Assembly (NCBI RefSeq): GCF_900108085.1
Contig: NZ_FNVR01000035.1
Span: 1-36,436, forward strand
Direction of reading: 5' to 3'
DNA: 36,436 bases
Source of the DNA: Algoriphagus boritolerans DSM 17298 = JCM 18970
GTDB taxonomy: Bacteria > Bacteroidota > Bacteroidia > Cytophagales > Cyclobacteriaceae
The notes under the pieces are model-generated. The model was given only the letters and a program-made list of their open reading frames with translations, searched no databases and had not been told where the DNA came from. Shown piece after piece: positions 8,333 through 17,003 of the stretch (positions are counted from its first letter, which is position 1; each line of letters begins with the position of its first letter). Both the position numbers and the translations under genes were made by a program.

Positions 8333-9778
8333 ATGAAAAGTCAAAAAGACAAAAACCGATTTTATAAACTGACTCCATTCATCTTGTTTATTGCTTTAGG
8401 CGTATTTTCCTTCAGCCAATCAGACCAAAAAATAGAAAAACCTAATATCGTTTTCATCTTTATTGATGATATGGGGTGGAAAGATGTTGGATTTATGGGG
8501 GCAGAATATTACGAAACACCTAATATTGATAAGTTGGCAAAAAATGGGATGATCTTTACCCAAGCTTATGCCAATGCACCTAACTGTGCTCCTACCCGTG
8601 CCTGCTTGCTTAGCGGACAATATTCCCCAAGGCATGGGGTATTTACGGTTGCCAGATCAGACAGGGGAGATCCTAAAGACAGGCGTTTAATTCCCATACA
8701 GAACTCCACCACAGTGGGACTTGAACATATTTTTATTTCAGAAGCTCTAAAATTGGCAGGTTACCGGAGTGCTGCGATTGGCAAATGGAATGTTGGAAAT
8801 TCACCAAGGGCACAAGGTTTCGACTTGGATTTTCCGGGGATTGGATTTCAAGGGCATTTTAATTCCCAAGGGGAATACCTTGCAGATCATTTAACAGATA
8901 GGGCTGTTGACTTTATCAAAGAAAATAATCCAAAGAAAACCGGCAGCCCATTTTTCCTTTACCTATCGCATTATGCAGTTCATACTCCCATAGAGGCCAA
9001 AGAAATCTTAATTGCCAATTATGAGAAAAAGCAAGGTGTTGGGTGTCATAATGATCCAACCTACGCTGCAATGATCGAAAGTGTTGACCAGAGTGTGGCA
9101 AAAGTGAACAGGATTCTCGAAGAATTGGGATTAAGTGAAAATACCCTGGTAATCTTTTTTTCAGATAACGGTGGCCATGGGACATATACTTGTCAAAAAC
9201 CATTGCGTGGCGGAAAAGGGATGCTTTATGAAGGGGGAATTCGGGTACCCTTGTTTGCCTATTGGCCTGGTAAAATAAGGTCTGGGACAACTTGCGAAGA
9301 ACCGGTGATCAGTACAGATTTTTATCCAACTTTTCTTCAACTGGCTGGTGCAAAACATCCGGAAAATTATAAACTGGATGGTACAAGTTTAGTGCCTTTA
9401 TTAAATGGAGAGGAATCAATAAACAGGGAGTCTCTTTTTTGGCATTTTCCGGCATATCTGAATTCCTATGATGGGATGAGGGACGAGGCACGGGATACAT
9501 TATTTAGAACTAGGCCTGTAAGCGTAATACGAAAAGGGGATTGGAAGTTGCTGCAGTTTCACGAAGAGTGGGTACTCGATAAAGGACGTGAGAATATCCT
9601 TAAGAACAATGCAGTAGAAATTTATAATCTGGCAGAAGATATTGGTGAAACAAACAACCTTGCGGCAATTCAAATAGATAAACGAGATGAATTACTCGAC
9701 GAGCTTATCAAGTGGCAACAGGAAACTGATGCACCCATTTCCACTGAAATAAATTCAAAATATCAAAGAAATGACTAA
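8333..9778 (+). CDS. Secreted S1-family sulfatase (arylsulfatase-type), Asn in GKWH motif
   Basis: A formylglycine-dependent S1 sulfatase that would hydrolyse sulfate esters on a glycan, in the periplasm or outside the cell. From ATG 8333 it has 481 residues; an in-frame TTG at 8327 is the weaker start. A cleavable signal peptide (FIALGVFSFS, then Q) lacks a lipobox cysteine, unlike the other four sulfatases here. Metal-site Asp pair FIDDMG is at 45-46 and the modification site NCAPTR has Cys85 and Arg89. SDNGG (278-279) and GGKGMLYEGG supply further active-site residues. The motif usually written GKWHxG reads GKWNVG (Asn153), so a normally conserved active-site His is missing. The protein is otherwise full length. 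It stands alone between the DUF3863-like remnant and the peptidase pair. Confidence 0.9.
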   Translation: MKSQKDKNRFYKLTPFILFIALGVFSFSQSDQKIEKPNIVFIFIDDMGWKDVGFMGAEYYETPNIDKLAKNGMIFTQAYANAPNCAPTRACLLSGQYSPRHGVFTVARSDRGDPKDRRLIPIQNSTTVGLEHIFISEALKLAGYRSAAIGKWNVGNSPRAQGFDLDFPGIGFQGHFNSQGEYLADHLTDRAVDFIKENNPKKTGSPFFLYLSHYAVHTPIEAKEILIANYEKKQGVGCHNDPTYAAMIESVDQSVAKVNRILEELGLSENTLVIFFSDNGGHGTYTCQKPLRGGKGMLYEGGIRVPLFAYWPGKIRSGTTCEEPVISTDFYPTFLQLAGAKHPENYKLDGTSLVPLLNGEESINRESLFWHFPAYLNSYDGMRDEARDTLFRTRPVSVIRKGDWKLLQFHEEWVLDKGRENILKNNAVEIYNLAEDIGETNNLAAIQIDKRDELLDELIKWQQETDAPISTEINSKYQRND

Positions 9779-9891
9779 CTAAAAACAGTGTAATTATAAA
9801 CATGTGAAATGCCTATGACGAGTGGTCGACACAAAGAGGTATGATTATCTAGGGCATTCCATGTGACCTTTAAAAATCAAATTATAAACAG

Positions 9892-11238
9892 ATGAAGACT
9901 TGTTTTTTTCTAACACTAATGTTGTGCATCTCGGTAATTGAGGTAAAAGCACAGTTAACCTTTGAAAAGTACGAATACGCTAATCGAAGGGAAAAACTCA
10001 TGGATATGATTCCCGATGGAATTGTAATAATCAGAGGGGCATCTGAACCCCTTGGAGATTTACCTTTTACGCAGTATAACAATATGATGTATTTTGCCGG
10101 GGTAGAAATTCCCGATGCTATTCTTATTGTGGATGGAGAAAAAAGGGTAAGCACGTTGTTTTTCACTATTGATGAGGGCCATGCCGACGGCGAAAATATT
10201 TCATTGGACCTTGTCAGAAACCCCGTAAAAATCACGGGAATTGAGCACTATCTTCCTTACGAAGATTTTTCTGAAACGTTAAAAAATAGACTGACGAAAG
10301 GCACGGTAATTTATACGCCGTTCAGTCCGGAGGAGTATATAGGCGAAAATTCCATGGAAAAATTCAACAAATTCAAACGCACCGTAACCGACAACGAATG
10401 GGATGGAAGACTCACCCCTGAAATGCAATTCGTAACGGTCTTAAGCCAGCGATTCCCTGACAATCAGGTTTTGAATTGTACCCCCTTTATATGGGAATTG
10501 CGAAAGATTAAGTCAAAAGCTGAAATTGATGTGATTCGACAGGCTGCCAGACTTTCTGTTGAGGCACATAAAGCGGTAATGAAAAATACCAAACCGGGGG
10601 TTGAGGAAATAAAACTGGCGGCTCTTTTCCAACAAATTTGCATGGCCGGTGGGGCAAAGGGGTTGGCATACGGGACCATTATCATGTCGGATAAAAACCA
10701 CGCCTATGGCCATTACATGCAATACGATCGAATACTGGAGGAAGAAGACTTTATCATTCTCGACGGTGGCGCCAATGTATCGAATTATGCTTCCGATGTT
10801 TCAACGACTTTTCCAGCAAGTGGTAAATTTTCCGAAACGCAGCGCGAGATTTATGAACTAGGCCTCTTTGTCAGGGAAATATGCCAGAGACTCTACCGAC
10901 CCGGGATTTCATTGACAGAGATCGGTGCAGAAGTGAAAAAAGAGCTTGAAAAGAAAGGGCTTGACACCTCGGACGACCGATATAATTTGTGGATACGTGA
11001 CGGCGGATATAACCATAGTATTGGCATGGCTGTACATGACAGGATGCTTAACTTCGACCGTGGTGAACCACTGAGGCCTGGGTTCGTCTTTGCCTGTGAT
11101 ATTATGGGAAAAGCTGACGAAGTTACAGGTATACGAATCGAAGATACTGTGGTAATAACCGAAGATGGTTTTGAAATTCTCTCGGAGGGTTTGCCTAGGA
11201 CGATTGATGAAATTGAAGCATTTATGAAGAACAATTGA
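9892..11238 (+). CDS. Secreted M24-family metallopeptidase (Xaa-Pro aminopeptidase/prolidase-like)
   Basis: A pita-bread-fold peptidase of family M24, 448 residues. Family members remove residues preceding proline or cleave Xaa-Pro dipeptides. A signal peptide (cleavage about VKA, then Q) places it outside the cytoplasm. The N-terminal domain resembles the aminopeptidase-P creatinase-like domain (FTQYNNMMYFAGVEIPDAIL). In the catalytic domain the metal-ligand positions read Asp291 (ILDGGA), Asp302 (ASDVSTTF), His375 (NHSIGMAVHD), Asp403 (FVFACDIMG) and Glu417 (RIEDTVVIT). Most M24 enzymes have Glu where Asp403 stands. The M1 peptidase gene starts 28 bp after the stop, so the two are probably co-transcribed. 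A peptidase pair inside a sulfated-glycan locus could serve protein-linked glycan or be an unrelated insertion. Confidence 0.85.
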   Translation: MKTCFFLTLMLCISVIEVKAQLTFEKYEYANRREKLMDMIPDGIVIIRGASEPLGDLPFTQYNNMMYFAGVEIPDAILIVDGEKRVSTLFFTIDEGHADGENISLDLVRNPVKITGIEHYLPYEDFSETLKNRLTKGTVIYTPFSPEEYIGENSMEKFNKFKRTVTDNEWDGRLTPEMQFVTVLSQRFPDNQVLNCTPFIWELRKIKSKAEIDVIRQAARLSVEAHKAVMKNTKPGVEEIKLAALFQQICMAGGAKGLAYGTIIMSDKNHAYGHYMQYDRILEEEDFIILDGGANVSNYASDVSTTFPASGKFSETQREIYELGLFVREICQRLYRPGISLTEIGAEVKKELEKKGLDTSDDRYNLWIRDGGYNHSIGMAVHDRMLNFDRGEPLRPGFVFACDIMGKADEVTGIRIEDTVVITEDGFEILSEGLPRTIDEIEAFMKNN

Positions 11239-11266
11239 CACGAAACCTTAATTTAATTTCGTAACG

Positions 11267-13402
11267 ATGAAGAATCTTTTTGTTATCCTATTTCTGTTGA
11301 CGATGGATTATGTGCTTTTGGCTCAAGGACTTGATATTTACAAAAGGCCTGTCACCCTTGAACCGGATAGGGATTTCGACGCCATACATTACAAGTTAAA
11401 ACTTGATATTGATATTGATCGAAAACAGTTGACTGGAGAAAATACGGTTTCCCTGACACCACTTAGAAGCAATTTGAATACGATAACACTTGATGCAGCA
11501 TCACTGGTTGTAACCGATGTGCTCGACAGTAAGGGATATCCGATTTCCTTTAGGCAAGGCGAAGACAAACTGCATATAAACCTCTCCCGCACCTATTCAA
11601 ACACGGATACGGTGAAGTTTACTGTGAAGTATTATCTCGCAGAGCAAGTAGAAGGTCTAAAATTTATTGATAAAACTGAAACGAATCAATTGCAGGTTTC
11701 TTCCGATTGCTGGCCCAACAAAGCTAGACAGTGGATACCCTGCTATGACTATCCCCATGACAAAGTAACGCAGGAAATGATTGTTACGGTGGATAATGAC
11801 TATAAGGTACTGTCAAATGGGAAGCTACTGAGCATTACGGAGGATCAGGAAAGGGGAAAACATACCTACCATTGGAAACAAAGCAAAGAGCACGCTACTT
11901 ACCTGATAAACCTGAGCATTGCCGATTATACCGTAATCGAAGACTCCCTAGGCTCTTTACCTGTAAACTATTGGGTATATAAGCGGCATGAGCAAGATGC
12001 AAAGAGATCGTTTGCCAAGACCCCCTACATGATAGATTTTTTTAACACGCTATTTGGCTATAAGTATCCATGGGAAAAGTATGATCAGGTGGTCTCCGCA
12101 CATCAAGGAGGGGGAGCTGAAGCCACATCTGCAACGCTGCTTGGAGAAGGGGCTGTAACCAATAGAATGGAAGAAATCGACTTCTCTTTTGAAGGGATCA
12201 TTGCCCATGAGGTTGCCCATCAATGGTGGGGAGACCTCGTTACATGCAGAAGCTGGGAGCATAACTGGATAAATGAAAGCTTCGCCACCTATTCTGACTA
12301 CCTTTATAAGAGATACGACTGGGGTGAAGATGAAGCCGCCTTTGACCTTTTGAAGAAAAAGAATGCCTACCTGCGTGAAGCACATGATAGGTATATGCGC
12401 CCCATTGTCTTTAACCGGTATGAAACCCCGGGACAAAACTTTGACAGCCATGCCTATCCCAAAGGAGCTTCAGTATTACATATGCTTCGTTTTGTTTTGG
12501 GTGATGATACCTTTTTCAGAGTCCTTAGTCAATTTCTGCATAGGTTTGAATTTCAAGCGGTAAGCACCCAGGATTTTATCCAATGTACGAAAGATGTAAG
12601 CGGCTTGAACATGGATTGGTTTTTTGAACAATTTCTATTTCATCCAGGTCATGCCGTTTTTGAAATCTCAAAAAACTGGGATGAATCTACTAAGATCCTT
12701 GCGTTGGAAATAAAACAAACTCAGGATAAGTGGAAGAATGTGCCCATTTACAGTATTCCAGTTAATATCGGATTTTATAATAAGGATGGAAAGACGGTTG
12801 AAAAAGTATGGTTGAAAAAGAATCTAGAGAAATTTGAATTCAAACTCGATGCAGCGCCCTTAATGGTTCGGTTTGATGAAGGTAATCACCTGCTTAAGGA
12901 ATGGACATATCCTAAAACTGAGGAAGAGCTTTTGTTTCAGATGGATAACGATGATGTTCCCGGCAGATTATGGGCCATAGACCAACTGAAGGCCTTCCAC
13001 AGTTCTCCGAAAACGATTCAGAAATGGAGGGAGCACTCAATGAACGATAGTTTCTGGGCCGTTAGGGAAGCTGCAATTCAGAACTTGTCTGAATTCCACA
13101 CAAACGGTAGTAAAGATAGTTTTTTACAGGCCATCAGCGATAGCAATTCAAAAGTCAGAGCAGCATCCATAAAAGCACTGGGAAAAATGAAAGACCCTTC
13201 CATGATAGGTGAATTCAGGCGTAAATATGAAACGGATGACAGCTACCTCGTAAAGGCACAAGCACTTATAGCGATAGGTGAAAATGGCAATCAATCAGAA
13301 TTGAGATTTCTTACAGATGCGGCAAAAGTCAGATCGCCCCGTAATGTATTGAAAAATGCAGCAGAGCAGGCGATTGAGCTAATTCGTAATTCGAACCGAT
13401 AG
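11267..13402 (+). CDS. Secreted M1-family aminopeptidase with C-terminal HEAT-like repeats
   Basis: A 711-residue zinc aminopeptidase of family M1 with an N-terminal signal peptide (MKNLFVILFLLTMDYVLLAQG). The beta-rich N-domain includes WPNKARQWIPCYDYPHDK. The zinc motif HEVAH is at 314-318, and the third ligand Glu337 (INESFATYSDY) lies exactly 18 residues on, as in all gluzincins. The transition-state Tyr is probably that in AYPKGASVLHML. The substrate-binding motif, usually GxMEN, reads GGGAEATSA, so the Met and Asn are replaced while Glu is kept. The last 150 residues form HEAT-like repeats (AVREAAIQNLSEF, KVRAASIKALGKM). It follows the M24 gene by 28 bp and is probably in one operon. 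Downstream lies the scar of a third GH106 gene. Confidence 0.88.
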   Translation: MKNLFVILFLLTMDYVLLAQGLDIYKRPVTLEPDRDFDAIHYKLKLDIDIDRKQLTGENTVSLTPLRSNLNTITLDAASLVVTDVLDSKGYPISFRQGEDKLHINLSRTYSNTDTVKFTVKYYLAEQVEGLKFIDKTETNQLQVSSDCWPNKARQWIPCYDYPHDKVTQEMIVTVDNDYKVLSNGKLLSITEDQERGKHTYHWKQSKEHATYLINLSIADYTVIEDSLGSLPVNYWVYKRHEQDAKRSFAKTPYMIDFFNTLFGYKYPWEKYDQVVSAHQGGGAEATSATLLGEGAVTNRMEEIDFSFEGIIAHEVAHQWWGDLVTCRSWEHNWINESFATYSDYLYKRYDWGEDEAAFDLLKKKNAYLREAHDRYMRPIVFNRYETPGQNFDSHAYPKGASVLHMLRFVLGDDTFFRVLSQFLHRFEFQAVSTQDFIQCTKDVSGLNMDWFFEQFLFHPGHAVFEISKNWDESTKILALEIKQTQDKWKNVPIYSIPVNIGFYNKDGKTVEKVWLKKNLEKFEFKLDAAPLMVRFDEGNHLLKEWTYPKTEEELLFQMDNDDVPGRLWAIDQLKAFHSSPKTIQKWREHSMNDSFWAVREAAIQNLSEFHTNGSKDSFLQAISDSNSKVRAASIKALGKMKDPSMIGEFRRKYETDDSYLVKAQALIAIGENGNQSELRFLTDAAKVRSPRNVLKNAAEQAIELIRNSNR

Positions 13403-13459
13403 TTAGGCTATTCATAATTAAACAGTTGAGTTAAAAAAAAAATCTTAACAAACCATTGA

Positions 13460-13561
13460 TTTATATATACCAAAAGCAATGTGAAATCAAACAAATTCGG
13501 GGCAAAATCACCTTTGCTGGAATCCGGATTACTTGGCCAGGCCGAAGTATTTTTCATTTAA
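13460..13561 (+). pseudogene. C-terminal scar of a third GH106 gene
   Basis: The short frame ending at TAA 13559-13561 reads IYTKSN, then KFGAKSPLLESGLLGQ and AEVFFI. It aligns with the C-terminus of the second GH106 protein in this window (IPFTRTN, then SPLLASGLIGKVEIVFV). Shared positions include the T-x-x-N segment, SPLL, SGL-G and the final aromatic-rich strand. No rest of such a gene precedes it; the M1 peptidase stop is only 58 bp upstream. It therefore looks like the tail of a lost GH106 gene, replaced on its left side by the peptidase pair or by a deletion. Confidence 0.6.
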
Positions 13562-13597
13562 AACCAATTCTAGAAAGCGGTAAAATTTAGAAAAAAA

Positions 13598-16573
13598 ATG
13601 AAAATAAAATTATTAATTAAGATTTTCCCCCGAATATTTTGCTTGTTTCTTGTGGGCTGCAATAATGAAATTCCACATGATGATTATCTAATTGAAGGTT
13701 TCAGGAATCCTGGCGTAGAAGCAAGGCCCAGGGCATACTGGAACTGGCTGAATGGCGATGTATCGCTATCCGGAATAACCCGTGACCTTGAGGAAGCCAA
13801 AGACAAAGGACTTGGCGGATTGCAGATATGGGATACAGAGGCCATGAGAAACCCTGACGGATTTGTGCCTAATGGGCCACCCTTTTTAGGAGTGGAATCG
13901 GTAAAGGCGATTCATCATGCAATAAAAGAAGCTGAGCGACTGGAACTTGAACTAGGTCTTATTTGCGCAAGTGGGTGGAACTCAGGAGGGGCTTGGGTTA
14001 CACCCGAAATGGCAAGTAAAAACCTGTTTCATGCAGGCATAGTTGTTTCCGGTCCTGGTCAGATTAAAAAGTCATTACCGTTTCCTGAAGTTCCGCTTGG
14101 ATGCCCTAAAGGTTCTGACGGTTTGCCGGCTTGGTATTTGGATGTGGCTGTTCTGGCCTGGCCCCACTCATCGGATAATAGAATTTCTGATTTGTCAGAA
14201 ATAATGGATATTTCAGACAAGTTTAAAAATGGAGAGTTAATATGGAATGCCCCTCCCGGTAAATGGCATGTGGAGAGGTTCGTATGCAGTAACAACGGAC
14301 AACAGTTAATCGCCGCTAGTCCTAATTCAAAGGGTTTTTTTATTGATTTTCTGGATCCAGAAGCCACACGGTTTCATTTTGAGTACATTTTTAAGCAATT
14401 GGGAATCGAAAAAGGTACAAAGGAAAATTCTCCACTCAAAACCCTGGATGATGACAGTATGGAATTGCATGAGGGTATTCAATGGACGAAAGACTTTCAT
14501 AAATGGTTTAAAAATCAACATGGTTACAGTCCAATAAATTGGTTGCCAGTGTTTTTAGGGTGGGAAATCGTAAATGAGGATCAATCCAAGCGATTTGAAT
14601 ATGATTATAAAAAGTCTGTCAGTGATCTTTTGATTTACAGTCATTACACCACAGGAAGCATGGTGTGTGAAGAATATGGTGTCCAACTGGTAGCTGAGGC
14701 CGGGGGCCCTGGCCCTCCTTTTTGGGAAAGTTGTCCGGTAGATGCCCTGAAAGCATTGGGTAATGTCCACATACCAAGGGGGGAGTTCTGGTTGGGAAAT
14801 CCAAGGAATCTTTTTTTAATCAAAGAAATCGCCAGTGCATCACATATTTATGGGAAAAAATATGTTGATGCAGAGTCATGGACAACCTGGCGCCGTTGGA
14901 GAGATGGCCCTTTTGAAAGGAAAATGCTGGTGGACAGGGCTTTTTCTGAAGGACTGAACAGGGTAACTTATCATGGGTTTTCGCATTCTCCTATGGAAGA
15001 TCAATTTCCCGGACGAACTTACCACGCTGGAATTGACATGAATCCTCAGGTAGTCTGGTGGTCAAAGGCACGCCCGTTTATGGATTATCTTGCCCGCTGT
15101 AGTTTCATGCTTCAACAAGGCCATTATGTTGCCGATGTAGCTTATTATTACGGGGATCAGGCTCCTAACTTTTGGCCGTATTATCATAATGTTCCTGAAA
15201 AGCCAAGAATTGATGGACTAGGTCCCGGTTACGAATATGATGTCGTGAATTCAGATGTCATCCTAAACCGTATGTCTGTTAAAGATGGCAGGATTGTGCT
15301 TCCCAATAGCATGACTTATAGGGTTCTGGTTCTACCTAATAAGTCTGATATGCTATTTGAGGTTTTGCGCAAATTGGAAGTAATGGTTTCTCAAGGGGCG
15401 ACCATTATTGGTCCTAAACCGACCGAAGTACCGGGTTTGGCCAAAATGGAAAGTAACACAAAAGCGATTCGTGAACTGTCAGGAAAGATGTGGGGAAAAA
15501 TCAATGGCTCAACGGTTAAAGTAAATAATTACGGAAAAGGACAAATTGTGTGGGGATATACCCCTGAAGAGTGGTTAAAAAATATAGGGATTGGTCCTGA
15601 TTTTTCAACACAAAATTCTCAGGCTGATTTCGAATTTGACTTCATTCACAGGGAAACAGCGCTTTCCCATATCTATTTCATCAATAATAAAACGCTGGCC
15701 CAATTGAGTACTGAGTGTACTTTTCGGGTCGAAAATGCAGCACCACAATTCTGGGATCCATCAGATGGTTCCATTTTGGACCAACATATTTTTCAATCTA
15801 AAGAAGGGGGTATCACTTTGCCGGTAGTGCTTCCACCAGGTGGCTCTACGTTTGTGGTTTTTAAAAAGGGTTTTTCAGGTAAGGGCTTGGTTGCCGTTTT
15901 GAAGGAAGTCTCAAACGACGAGGGATTGCCGGAAGAGAAGGTCTTGAAAGTAAAAAGTAATTCCTTAGAAATGGAGTGCTGGCAAAATGGAAAGTACACG
16001 ATTGTAAAGAATTCAGGGAATCAAATGCAGGCTATAGTTGAAAATATTCCCACACCCTATCCAATTAACGGAGCCTGGCAGGTGGAGTTTGATCCAAAAT
16101 GGGGAGGTCCCGGAAAGGTTGAATTTCCTGAACTTATTTCATGGACAGAACACAATGACCCAGGTATAAAATACTATTCAGGAAAAGGGAAATATCAAAA
16201 AACCATTATTGTAAAGGATGAATGGATGGGTGATGGAAAAAATATTTACCTGGATATTGGCGATGTAGGGGAAATAGCTGAAATTTTTATCAACGGGAAT
16301 TCAGCTGGAGTTGTCTGGAAGCCACCATTTAGAGTTAATATAACTGGACAAGTAAAATTGGGGGAAAATGAACTGAAAATTGAGGTGATGAATCTCTGGG
16401 TCAACCGCTTAACAGGTGATAAAGACCTGCCGGAAACGGAGCGGTTTACAAAAACAAATATTCGATCCGATGGAGGTAGTTGGTTGGAAAATTATACAGA
16501 ATGGCATGTAGAGCCTGCAGGATTATTTGGACCGATTCGCTTGCTTTTTTCCCAAACGATTGAAGTTAAGTAG
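13598..16573 (+). CDS. GH106-family alpha-L-rhamnosidase-like lipoprotein (first copy)
   Basis: A 991-residue protein of the GH106 type, whose characterised members remove alpha-L-rhamnose. A lipoprotein signal peptide ends at LVGC (Cys21). The catalytic part opens with RAYWNWLNGDV and DLEEAKDKGLGGLQIWD. Glu residues that probably include the catalytic ones lie in QLVAEAGGPG, IPRGEFW and DAESWT; which ones act is not decided here. A later block reads VADVAYYYGDQAPNFWP. The C-terminal galactose-binding-like domain contains YYSGKGKYQKT and EIFINGNSAGVVWKPPFRVN. Length is normal for the family. It stands before a sulfatase scar and the permease gene, and a second, clearly related GH106 gene starts at 18563. 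The substrate is inferred to be a rhamnose-containing sulfated glycan. Confidence 0.87.
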   Translation: MKIKLLIKIFPRIFCLFLVGCNNEIPHDDYLIEGFRNPGVEARPRAYWNWLNGDVSLSGITRDLEEAKDKGLGGLQIWDTEAMRNPDGFVPNGPPFLGVESVKAIHHAIKEAERLELELGLICASGWNSGGAWVTPEMASKNLFHAGIVVSGPGQIKKSLPFPEVPLGCPKGSDGLPAWYLDVAVLAWPHSSDNRISDLSEIMDISDKFKNGELIWNAPPGKWHVERFVCSNNGQQLIAASPNSKGFFIDFLDPEATRFHFEYIFKQLGIEKGTKENSPLKTLDDDSMELHEGIQWTKDFHKWFKNQHGYSPINWLPVFLGWEIVNEDQSKRFEYDYKKSVSDLLIYSHYTTGSMVCEEYGVQLVAEAGGPGPPFWESCPVDALKALGNVHIPRGEFWLGNPRNLFLIKEIASASHIYGKKYVDAESWTTWRRWRDGPFERKMLVDRAFSEGLNRVTYHGFSHSPMEDQFPGRTYHAGIDMNPQVVWWSKARPFMDYLARCSFMLQQGHYVADVAYYYGDQAPNFWPYYHNVPEKPRIDGLGPGYEYDVVNSDVILNRMSVKDGRIVLPNSMTYRVLVLPNKSDMLFEVLRKLEVMVSQGATIIGPKPTEVPGLAKMESNTKAIRELSGKMWGKINGSTVKVNNYGKGQIVWGYTPEEWLKNIGIGPDFSTQNSQADFEFDFIHRETALSHIYFINNKTLAQLSTECTFRVENAAPQFWDPSDGSILDQHIFQSKEGGITLPVVLPPGGSTFVVFKKGFSGKGLVAVLKEVSNDEGLPEEKVLKVKSNSLEMECWQNGKYTIVKNSGNQMQAIVENIPTPYPINGAWQVEFDPKWGGPGKVEFPELISWTEHNDPGIKYYSGKGKYQKTIIVKDEWMGDGKNIYLDIGDVGEIAEIFINGNSAGVVWKPPFRVNITGQVKLGENELKIEVMNLWVNRLTGDKDLPETERFTKTNIRSDGGSWLENYTEWHVEPAGLFGPIRLLFSQTIEVK

Positions 16574-16684
16574 TGAATAAAAATTTTAAAGAAGTTTGAA
16601 ATAGAACATGTTATACAATAGAAAAAATTAAATTTTCCGATTAATTGGGGGCTATACCATCTGGAATGCCGCCATTCCGGAAGG

Positions 16685-16900
16685 GGTCAATACTATGAAT
16701 CCCCGAATGTTGACAGTATATATAAAGCGGTCATAGCTTTCACCAACTGCTATGCCAACTATTAGGTTTACAGTCTTTCCAGGGCTAGTTTGATGATTGG
16801 AAAATTTACTGCCCGGCAAGGTATTACGGATTAAATCAGAGCCCGTGCAGGGGAGGAGTGGAGAAAGAATAGCAAACGTTTTACAAAACTCCTTCTCTAA
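16685..16900 (+). pseudogene. Sulfatase fragment A (N-terminal region, stop-riddled)
   Basis: One reading frame from 16685 gives GQYYESPNVDSIYKAVIAFT, a stop at 16763-16765, SLSRASLMIGKF and TARQGITD, another stop, and ARAGEEWRKNSKRFTKLLL before a third stop at 16898-16900. This matches the N-terminal part of S1 sulfatases around the formylglycine site (YYETPNID..., C-x-PSRASLMTGK..., GITDWIG...). The site's Cys-x-Pro is replaced by Tyr-x-Leu. No C-terminal sulfatase sequence follows before the permease gene, so this is a decayed fragment. The rest of 16574-17003 shows nothing recognisable. Confidence 0.75.
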
Positions 16901-17003
16901 ATGCTTATCAAATAATACCCTAGAATACGGATGTGAAAAATAACCTGACCAAGGTTTCTTTAAAAAGTTTATTTGAGCTAATTATAATTTTAATCGTTGA
17001 AGT

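Noticed and set aside
9779..9891. Possible gene remnant before the M24 gene
   Set aside because: A short stretch reads NAYDEWSTQRGMII but matches nothing I can name.
16574..16684. Upstream half of sulfatase fragment A
   Set aside because: The sequence before 16685 may contain the decayed Asp-Asp region but cannot be aligned with confidence.
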